Shown here: positions 1 through 5,279 of the stretch, piece by piece
How the letters are laid out: every line of letters begins with the position of its first letter
Position numbering within the stretch: position 1 is the stretch's first letter
Assembly (NCBI GenBank): GCA_013001805.1
Contig: JABDLW010000761.1
Location: 1 to 5,279 of the forward strand
DNA: 5,279 nucleotides
Origin: Saprospiraceae bacterium
GTDB lineage: Bacteria > Bacteroidota > Bacteroidia > Chitinophagales > Saprospiraceae
Direction of reading: 5' to 3'
Notes under the pieces: generated by a model
The model's database searches: none
What the model was told of the DNA's origin: nothing
What the model saw: the letters and a program-made list of their open reading frames with translations, nothing else
Translations under genes and position numbers: made by a program

Positions 1-582
1 CTCAACAGGTTTGATCATTGGATAATGGGTAGGCACTTTGGATTCAGTGCAAAAATAGACATCATAGCCGTGTTCCGAAGGGACCGTATAATGCACATCC
101 TGATCTCGTCTTCCTCCGCGATTAGCATCGATAGTATCGCGGGTTAAAGTGCCCAGATGCCATTTCCCAAAATGGCCAGAAAAATAATTCTTATCTCTGA
201 GTATTTCCGGCAGAGTGATTTCTTCTCCGGGTAAATGTCCGGCATTGGCGTTGGGAATGCCCATTCGAAATGGACTCCGCCCGGTCAGGCAACTTGCACG
301 CGTAGGTGAGCACACCGGAGCTGCTGCATAAAAACGGTTAAATTTTAAGCCCTGTGCTGCCAGTGTGTCGAGATTGGGAGTTCGGATCGAAGCATTCCCA
401 TTAAAGCCCACATCCATCCATCCCAGATCGTCACACATGATCAAGATAATATTAGGCTGATCGGATATTGATTGCAGATCCGGACTGGCACAATTAGTAA
501 AAAGAGCCAAAACAAAGCCAGTCAAAACAAAGCGAAGATTTGTATTTGTTGGCTTGCCGGTTACAATGGAGTAATTAGCCAT
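1..582 (-). CDS. Secreted sulfatase, N-terminal part (3' end beyond window)
   Basis: This is the first 194 codons of a type I sulfatase (alkaline phosphatase superfamily), an enzyme that hydrolyses sulfate esters; the substrate, perhaps a sulfated polysaccharide, cannot be read from this part. Visible signatures: strand and metal ligands in IILIMCDDLGW (Asp51, Asp52); the sulfatase signature CSPTR with Cys91 as the residue converted to formylglycine, followed by ASCLTGR; and GKWHLG with Lys140 and His142, which line the active site in this family. Residues 17-31 form a hydrophobic segment ending in Cys31. This could be a loose lipobox (FTNC, weak at -3) or a plain signal peptide, so export is likely but lipidation is uncertain. 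The ATG at 580-582 is the earliest possible start because an in-frame TAG lies at 586-588. Activity would need a maturase (FGE or anSME), not seen here. About 250-350 further residues are expected off the left edge. The family is certain, the specificity unknown. Confidence 0.95.
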   Translation of the reverse strand, partial: MANYSIVTGKPTNTNLRFVLTGFVLALFTNCASPDLQSISDQPNIILIMCDDLGWMDVGFNGNASIRTPNLDTLAAQGLKFNRFYAAAPVCSPTRASCLTGRSPFRMGIPNANAGHLPGEEITLPEILRDKNYFSGHFGKWHLGTLTRDTIDANRGGRRDQDVHYTVPSEHGYDVYFCTESKVPTHYPMIKPVE

Positions 583-642
583 AATCTATCCATCTAAGGA
601 AGATAAGTGTCGAAATGACGAGATTAAAAATGCTTTAAATAC
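583..642. other. Intergenic gap between lipoprotein gene and sulfatase
   Basis: These 60 bases follow the TGA of the lipoprotein gene and precede the sulfatase ATG. No GC-rich hairpin with a T tract is visible, so there is no sign of a rho-independent terminator, and no Shine-Dalgarno sequence is visible before the sulfatase start. The minus strand holds an out-of-frame ATG a few bases upstream of the sulfatase start that opens a ten-codon frame. Read-through from the upstream genes is therefore possible. Confidence 0.6.
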
Positions 643-1980
643 TCAGTCTACCTCCTCAAATCTATATTCGGAAAAACGTAAAATATTAATAAACTGATTT
701 TCATAGTGATGAATTGATTCCCCATCATCTCCAAAAATCGCAGTTAGTTCAAATCTCTGATCCAGATCTGGTACTTCTATTCCAAGATCTGAAGTAATGT
801 CGGTCCCGTTTACTTTTAATAGTTCAGCTAGCCACTTGATCGTATTCAAACCATAATAGGCATCATCACCCGGGAGATCACCGTACTTCTGATAATAAGA
901 ATGGGTGAAGGATTTGGAATCCTGTGATACATATCGTGCCGGCCTGGCACTGGATAAATGAACACTTAAATTTTCAAAATAGTCATAATCCATTCTTGAC
1001 ATCTCCATCCATTGAGGCAATCCATAAACGGTTATTTTCTCTTCCCCCTGAGCAAAATTCAATTTGGACAAGGCTGCAATGACAAAAGCCTCATCCTGCC
1101 ACACGGGTACGATAAAATCACGATATCCCTGTTCCGAAACATATAGTGACAGGCTATCTGTCAAATCAGGATTGCCGATGTCATCAATGATTAATTCCCT
1201 TTTTCTACCATCTGGACCGGCCGGAATATTTCCCTGAAAAAAAGTCAGAGTTTCAATGTCTCGCGGATCATTTTTGGTCATCAGCATGATCTGATCCAGT
1301 GAGGAGCGCGAAGTAACAAATTGGTCTATTTTCAGTGCATGCGTTTTTAGAGACGGGCGCATTTGGATGTAGTATGGGTTTGCTGTACTTAGCTTGCTGG
1401 TATTCCATGGAGAAACAATCACTTTTTGTTGTTCGAGGGCAAAGGAGGAAATGGCTTCTACCCTTTCGGTAAAGTAAGGTCCGATAATGATGTCTGCTTC
1501 AATTAAGGCCGGCATCTCACTGAAAGTTGGTTTGAACTCGACATCATTATCCGTATCAATGACATTCAGTTGTATATCAATACCGGAAATACAACTTTCT
1601 AATCCATATTCTATACCTGCTAAATATTCAATCATACGAATCATGCGGGCAGAAGCAAAATCACCCTCACGTTGCATTCTTTTGGCACTAAATGGGGCCA
1701 AAAGCACAATATTATAGATCGACTTATGCTCAGTAACTTTAGTCGTTTCACGCTCAGTGATGGGGGGAAATTCTTCTTCAGAATTTTCGACAAAAGTGAT
1801 GGTATCTACCTCTGATACCCTTTCGGAGGGAGTTTTAGCCACATCGCTATCCGGGTCAGTTTCTTTCTTTGCGGCAGGGCCAAAAATGCCGCAACCTGCC
1901 ATACCAAGCACAGCGACAAAAAAAAGACAACATAATTTACTCCCACTCAATGGTAGCTGGAGGTTTGGTACTGATGTCAT
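643..1980 (-). CDS. LpoA/PBP1-like substrate-binding-fold lipoprotein
   Basis: A 445-residue envelope lipoprotein with a type 1 periplasmic-binding fold, of the kind annotated in Bacteroidota as ABC-transporter substrate-binding or LysM-PBP1 protein. Its ligand or partner is unknown. A hydrophobic segment (residues 16-29) ends in the lipobox MAGC with Cys30. Residues 36-86 form an acidic, Thr/Lys-rich linker. The fold begins with YNIVLLAPF (89-97). ADIIIGPYF followed by TERVEAI (162-176) resembles the GP-x-F segment of LpoA (LppC) and related proteins. YGDLPGDDAYYGLNTIKWLAELL (366-388) matches the closing helix of such domains. No LysM repeats are present, unlike many relatives I recall. No permease or ATPase gene is nearby, so a transport role is not supported; an LpoA-like envelope role is an alternative. 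The ATG start overlaps guaA by 44 bases. A TTG at 1948-1950 would give a compact signal peptide beginning MSGSKLCC and an overlap of only 14 bases. Confidence 0.82.
   Translation of the reverse strand: MTSVPNLQLPLSGSKLCCLFFVAVLGMAGCGIFGPAAKKETDPDSDVAKTPSERVSEVDTITFVENSEEEFPPITERETTKVTEHKSIYNIVLLAPFSAKRMQREGDFASARMIRMIEYLAGIEYGLESCISGIDIQLNVIDTDNDVEFKPTFSEMPALIEADIIIGPYFTERVEAISSFALEQQKVIVSPWNTSKLSTANPYYIQMRPSLKTHALKIDQFVTSRSSLDQIMLMTKNDPRDIETLTFFQGNIPAGPDGRKRELIIDDIGNPDLTDSLSLYVSEQGYRDFIVPVWQDEAFVIAALSKLNFAQGEEKITVYGLPQWMEMSRMDYDYFENLSVHLSSARPARYVSQDSKSFTHSYYQKYGDLPGDDAYYGLNTIKWLAELLKVNGTDITSDLGIEVPDLDQRFELTAIFGDDGESIHHYENQFINILRFSEYRFEEVD
657..664 (-). promoter_or_regulatory. Candidate Bacteroidota -7 element upstream of sulfatase
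   Basis: The minus strand reads TAGATTTG here, a perfect match to the Bacteroidota -7 consensus TAnnTTTG. It lies in the last codons of the upstream lipoprotein gene and about 75 bases before the sulfatase ATG, which would give a leader of roughly 65-70 nt. No clear TTTG or TTG (-33) element sits at the usual 19-21 bp spacing; the upstream DNA is A/T-rich only. One or more chance matches to an element this short are expected in a window this size, so the support is mainly its position. If real, it would let the sulfatase be expressed separately from nusB-guaA. Confidence 0.3.
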
Positions 1981-3478
1981 AAACGACCCGGTTTATACCT
2001 TTTACCTGATTGATTATCTGGCTGGAAATCCTCGACAAAATATGATGCGGTATATCGCTCCAATCAGCTGTCATTCCATCCCGGGAGTTAACCGCTCTCA
2101 AGGCTACAACCTGCTCGTAAGTGCGCTCATCCCCCATGACCCCAACACTTTGAATAGGAAGTAAAATGGTGGCTGCCTGCCATATCTTATCGTAATATCC
2201 TTCGTCTTTCAGCGTCTTAATAAAAATGTAATCGGCTTCCTGCAGGAGAGCCACCTTAGCTGGTGTAATATCTCCTAAGATACGAATACCCAGTCCGGGG
2301 CCGGGAAAAGGATGCCGGCTCAAAATCTTATCCGGTACATTAATTTCTTTTCCAACGACGCGTACTTCATCTTTGAAGAGCATATTTAAGGGCTCTACCA
2401 CCTTCAGATTCAAGCTATCGGGAAGTCCTCCGACGTTATGATGTGACTTAATCGTCACTGAAGGACCATGTACTGACACGGATTCTATGACATCCGGATA
2501 AATGGTTCCTTGTCCGAGCCACTTGATATTGTCCAGTCTGCCAGCTTCATCCTGAAAAACATCTATAAAAGTCTTTCCAATTGCTTTGCGTTTGGCCTCA
2601 GGTTCGGATAGTCCGGCCAATGCATCATAAAAACGCTGCCTGGCATTTATGCCCACCACATTTAATCCCATACCCTGATAAGAATCCAGCACTTCATCAT
2701 ACTCATTTTTCCGAAGCAGCCCATTGTCAATAAAAAAACAAATCAACTGGCTCCCAATCGCTTGTTGTAGAATAGTAGCTGCTACCGTAGAATCAACGCC
2801 ACCTGACAATCCCATAAGTACACCATCTGACCCAATCTTCGCCTTCAAGCGTGATACGACGTCTTGGACAAATGAGCTGGGCGACCAGGTCGGAGAACAG
2901 CCTGCGATTTCAAAAAGAAAATTATCCAATAATTGGGCTCCATGGGTAGAATGCGTGACCTCCGGATGAAATTGAAGACCATACACCGGTGCCGAAAATG
3001 CTCCATTCCGATTCCGGAAAATCGCCGTATTGATGTGATTCGTGCCCGCCAGGAGCTCAAAACTTTCGGGCAATCTGGTAATAGTATCTCCATGTGACAT
3101 CCAAACCTGGCTGCCAATGGGAATGTTATTTAAAATCGGGTCAGGCAACTGAAATTGATCCAGCATAGCCTTACCGTATTCCCGGGTCTCAGAGCGTTCC
3201 ACAACACCTCCATACTCATTGGCTAAAAGTTGGGCTCCGTAACAAACTCCCAGAACGGGGATTTTACCAATAAACTTATCAAAATCGACACGAGGCGAAT
3301 CCTGGTCTTTGACAGAGCAGGGGCTGCCACTTAATATGATGGCTTTTACTTCCGGTGATAACTCGGGCACTTTGGTATAAGGGAAGATTTCGCAATATAC
3401 ATGGTGCTCTCTGACTCTACGGGCGATCAATTGGGTGTATTGAGACCCAAAATCAAGGATGATGATGCGTTCCTTCAT
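1937..3478 (-). CDS. guaA: GMP synthase (glutamine-hydrolysing)
   Basis: A cytosolic enzyme that converts XMP, ATP and glutamine to GMP, the last step of guanine nucleotide synthesis. At 513 residues it has the normal single-chain length. The class I glutamine amidotransferase domain (about 1-195) shows the nucleophile Cys79 in GVCYGAQLLA and the His171/Glu173 pair in FHPEVTHS. The ATP pyrophosphatase domain (about 200-390) shows the PP-loop LSGGVDS (224-230), FFIDNGLLR (248-256) and LGQGTIYPDVIES (321-333). The C-terminal dimerisation domain contains RHPFPGPGLGIRI (388-400) and ends in the hallmark KPPATIEWE. All expected catalytic residues are present, so it should be active. It starts six bases after the nusB stop, and its end overlaps the next gene, which suggests co-transcription with both. 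The six-base spacer is A-rich (AAAAAT) with no Shine-Dalgarno site, which is usual for Bacteroidota. Confidence 0.99.
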   Translation of the reverse strand: MKERIIILDFGSQYTQLIARRVREHHVYCEIFPYTKVPELSPEVKAIILSGSPCSVKDQDSPRVDFDKFIGKIPVLGVCYGAQLLANEYGGVVERSETREYGKAMLDQFQLPDPILNNIPIGSQVWMSHGDTITRLPESFELLAGTNHINTAIFRNRNGAFSAPVYGLQFHPEVTHSTHGAQLLDNFLFEIAGCSPTWSPSSFVQDVVSRLKAKIGSDGVLMGLSGGVDSTVAATILQQAIGSQLICFFIDNGLLRKNEYDEVLDSYQGMGLNVVGINARQRFYDALAGLSEPEAKRKAIGKTFIDVFQDEAGRLDNIKWLGQGTIYPDVIESVSVHGPSVTIKSHHNVGGLPDSLNLKVVEPLNMLFKDEVRVVGKEINVPDKILSRHPFPGPGLGIRILGDITPAKVALLQEADYIFIKTLKDEGYYDKIWQAATILLPIQSVGVMGDERTYEQVVALRAVNSRDGMTADWSDIPHHILSRISSQIINQVKGINRVVYDISTKPPATIEWE

Positions 3479-3484
3479 ATTTTT

Positions 3485-4417
3485 CTACTCATCAAGACCT
3501 CTACCACTCTTTTTAATTGCCCCTTGTTCGTTCAGATCAGTCAGGAGTTTGTCGAGGATACCATTGATAAATTCTTTGCTTTTGTCGGTGCTATAAATTT
3601 TTGAGAGCTCCACATATTCGTTCAGCGTAACCTTAGTGGGTATGCTTTCGAAACTGGTAAATTCGCAAATGGCCATTTTAAGCAAAATCATGTCGATGTT
3701 GGCCACCCGGTCGATTTCCCAATTATCCAAAGAGGGGCCGATGATTTGCTCAAACTCTTTGTCCCGTTCTACCGACTGAATCAGTAAATTCTCTCCAAAT
3801 TCTACCGCAGCCTCGTAATCGGGCCTGAATGTACGGTACAGTTCCGGAGACTCAGGAAGGGCCTTGATCGTTTTTTTCATTGCACCAACAATCAAGGATT
3901 TATCATCTTCCCAGGTAGGGAAATAATCGTCTATTGTCTCTTCAAACAGCTCCTCTTTCACTAAATGCTTGTACAATTCCAAGAGTATATGTCGATCACT
4001 GGTTACATCATCTTTGCCCTGCACGTATTCTTTGTAAGACTTAGTCTTGGCAAAACGTTTGTAATACTTGCGGTTGTTGTCACCCTGCATTAATGCATCA
4101 AGGCCTTTCTTTTTAAACAGGATTTTCAGGTCAGGTTCCGTAGCCAGTGCCTGCATAGAAGAATTCTGGTACAGCTTAGCAGTAAATTTCTTATCCTCTT
4201 CACTTGGCAGGTATTTGGTGCGTTTACGCTCAGTATCCTCTATAGCGTACTCCGCAGTCCGGATAAGATTTAATAAATTAAAGAGATAAAGATCCTGAGA
4301 TCGATCGAGAGCCTGGCGATAAAAATTGAGTGCTTCTTCCGTACCAACTTCTGGATCTCTGCCCAGCATGTAAAGTGCCTGTAACACTTTGATACGAATA
4401 TTCCTCCTACTTAGCAT
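3485..4417 (-). CDS. nusB: Transcription antitermination factor NusB, long Bacteroidota form
   Basis: NusB binds NusE (ribosomal protein S10) and boxA RNA in the antitermination complex acting on rRNA operons. The N-terminal helix carries the family pattern RRNIRIKVLQALY (4-16). The classical C-terminal half is at about 205-290: WEIDRVANIDMILLKMAICEF (233-253), IPTKVTLNEYVELSKIYST (259-277) and KSKEFINGILD (279-289). Between these lies a long, charged, helical region (about 20-200) absent from the roughly 140-residue enterobacterial protein. From memory, NusB proteins of about 300 residues with this layout are the norm in Bacteroidota, so it is a lineage trait and not a fusion. The tail KSGRGL also recurs in flavobacterial NusB. 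The ATG at 4415-4417 is supported by an in-frame TAA shortly upstream and by the RR motif at residues 4-5. It is the first gene of a tight nusB-guaA-lipoprotein cluster. Confidence 0.95.
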   Translation of the reverse strand: MLSRRNIRIKVLQALYMLGRDPEVGTEEALNFYRQALDRSQDLYLFNLLNLIRTAEYAIEDTERKRTKYLPSEEDKKFTAKLYQNSSMQALATEPDLKILFKKKGLDALMQGDNNRKYYKRFAKTKSYKEYVQGKDDVTSDRHILLELYKHLVKEELFEETIDDYFPTWEDDKSLIVGAMKKTIKALPESPELYRTFRPDYEAAVEFGENLLIQSVERDKEFEQIIGPSLDNWEIDRVANIDMILLKMAICEFTSFESIPTKVTLNEYVELSKIYSTDKSKEFINGILDKLLTDLNEQGAIKKSGRGLDE

Positions 4418-4502
4418 GTCAAATAATTAAAGGGCTCTACTTACTTTTTTCAAGTTCGGTTGCAAATAAACAACTTTTTATGGTTTGCACGAAAGAATGC
4501 AA
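4418..4502. other. Intergenic gap upstream of nusB
   Basis: This 85-base A/T-rich stretch is the longest non-coding stretch in the window. It follows the TAA of the BT_3928-like gene. A short inverted repeat (TTGCA and TGCAA arms, 8-base loop) at 4485-4502 lies directly after that stop, but no T tract follows it on the minus strand, so it does not look like an intrinsic terminator. A possible weak promoter for nusB is listed separately. No small open frame or RNA gene is evident. Confidence 0.6.
4463..4494 (-). promoter_or_regulatory. Possible weak promoter for nusB-guaA
   Basis: On the minus strand TTTC (4494-4491) is followed after 20 bases by TTTATTTG (4470-4463). Compared with the Bacteroidota pattern TTTG, 19-21 bp, TAnnTTTG, each element has one mismatch and the spacing is right. 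Transcription would start around 4456, leaving a leader of roughly 40 nt before the nusB ATG. In A/T-rich DNA such near-matches are common, so this is only a suggestion. Confidence 0.22.
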
Positions 4503-5279
4503 TTATTTAATATATTTCGCCTGAACCTGATCAAACGATGGTAAATGACGATAATGCCACTTATCCAGGATCTGTCCTTGTTTCATCAGCACGATACCAG
4601 GATTTGATCGTATAATCGTCTTTAATAAGATATCATCAGCTGAGCAAGCAGTGAAGTCGATTCCAGTAGCATCCTTAAAATCAGTAATCATGCCAGTGTC
4701 TGCTCCACCAATCACAATGACACTCTTCACACCCACTGCTTCAGCTTCTTTCGTAAAAGGCAGGATAATCGATGTAAATCGATCCAAGAAATTCTTATCC
4801 CATTCAAACACCCTTTTGTTTACCCTGCGCGTGGTAATTTTCGGTTCATAAACGAAACTTGTGTCGGTACCAATAATTACTGTATCTGCGATGACCGCAG
4901 TAGTGTCGCTTACCTCTACTTCCACAGATTTTGCACTATCATAATATAGTTTGTGACATATCAACAGAAAATAAGGATTGGGGTTTGTAAGCAGTTGATC
5001 GGTCACATCCTCGTCGTCGGGCCCATAAATTATGAAGTCGGAAATCTTGGTGTGTTCTACCTCCGATTCCGTCATTTTCGTCTCAATAATTTCCCAATCG
5101 GTACGTGGATACGATTTAAATTCGGCCATGTATTGAGCATAGGGCAACTCTACAACTTTTCCGGTCAGCCGGTTTTTAAGGGAATAACTTATAACTTCCC
5201 GGGACGCCTCCGCCTGTTCTTCCCGGTCTTTTTGCTCGGCAATATTTACTCCTTTTTTGAATGGCCGAAAGTCTATATG
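4503..5279 (-). CDS. BT_3928-like (DoxX-family) protein, C-terminal part, 5' end beyond window
   Basis: The last 258 codons of a protein whose frame stays open to the right edge; the TTG at 5145-5147 is internal and not the start. Three stretches recall the soluble C-terminal half of the Bacteroidota family typified by BT_3928: IDFRPFKKG (visible residues 2-10), YGPDDEDVTDQLLTNPNPYFLL (85-106), and DDILLKTIIRSNPGIVLMK followed by KWHYRHLP (215-247). In that family the N-terminal half is a DoxX-type membrane domain of several helices and the C-terminal half looks thioredoxin-like. The membrane part is expected just off the edge. No CxxC motif is visible, so a classical disulfide redox function is not supported. 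About 45 residues (roughly 117-162), rich in Val, Thr and charged residues, appear inserted after FLLICHKLYYD. Biochemical function is unknown. The gap to nusB is 85 bases with no clear terminator. Confidence 0.82.
   Translation of the reverse strand, partial: HIDFRPFKKGVNIAEQKDREEQAEASREVISYSLKNRLTGKVVELPYAQYMAEFKSYPRTDWEIIETKMTESEVEHTKISDFIIYGPDDEDVTDQLLTNPNPYFLLICHKLYYDSAKSVEVEVSDTTAVIADTVIIGTDTSFVYEPKITTRRVNKRVFEWDKNFLDRFTSIILPFTKEAEAVGVKSVIVIGGADTGMITDFKDATGIDFTACSADDILLKTIIRSNPGIVLMKQGQILDKWHYRHLPSFDQVQAKYIK

Noticed and set aside
1757..2164. 135-codon plus-strand open frame across the guaA/lipoprotein junction
   Set aside because: It is antisense to two well-supported genes, contains no recognisable domain, and its composition follows the opposite-strand codons.
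2845..3117. 90-codon minus-strand frame inside guaA
   Set aside because: It lies wholly within the intact guaA gene in another frame and its translation shows no family resemblance.
3485..4417. NusB fused to an extra domain
   Set aside because: The extra central helical region matches what I know of Bacteroidota NusB proteins of about 300 residues, so it is a normal lineage form.
4485..4502. Inverted repeat TTGCA/TGCAA after the BT_3928-like stop codon, considered as a terminator
   Set aside because: The stem is only five pairs, is A/T-rich with an eight-base loop, and is not followed by a T run on the transcribed strand.
4418..4502. Riboswitch or structured leader before nusB-guaA, such as a purine or guanidine element
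   Set aside because: The gap is short and A/T-rich and lacks the conserved cores and multi-helix pairing of known purine-responsive RNAs.
4503..5147. A complete 214-residue gene starting at the TTG at 5145-5147
   Set aside because: The frame continues without a stop to the window edge and the upstream residues (IDFRPFKKG and following) match the same family, so the TTG is internal.

Overview
The window carries five protein-coding genes, all on the minus strand. They are described here in transcription order, from high to low coordinates. The protein signatures point to the phylum Bacteroidota. NusB is the long (about 310 aa) Bacteroidota form. The first gene matches the DoxX/thioredoxin-like family typified by Bacteroides BT_3928. 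There is a substrate-binding-protein-like lipoprotein next to guaA, Shine-Dalgarno sites are not evident, and one perfect TAnnTTTG (-7) promoter element is present. A Saprospiria- or Chitinophagia-like lineage would fit, but the sequence alone cannot settle the rank below phylum.

Layout: (1) 4503-5279, the C-terminal part of a BT_3928-like protein whose N-terminal part, expected to be a DoxX membrane domain, lies beyond the window edge. (2) 4418-4502, an 85-bp A/T-rich gap that may hold a weak promoter. (3) 3485-4417 nusB, then 3479-3484 (six bases), then 1937-3478 guaA, then 643-1980, an LpoA/PBP1-like lipoprotein whose annotated start lies inside guaA. These three are packed tightly enough to be one transcription unit. 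(4) 583-642, a 60-bp gap. (5) 1-582, the N-terminal 194 codons of a secreted, formylglycine-type sulfatase that runs off the left edge.

Functionally, nusB (transcription antitermination in rRNA synthesis) and guaA (GMP synthesis) are growth-related housekeeping genes. The lipoprotein and the sulfatase belong to the cell envelope, and the BT_3928-like protein probably does too. I see no mobile element, CRISPR array, tRNA, rRNA or phage signature. Coding density is about 97 percent, and no stretch over 85 bases lacks a gene. I found no convincing new system. The points that merit a look are the start of the lipoprotein gene, the enlarged loop in the BT_3928-like protein, and a candidate promoter in front of the sulfatase.
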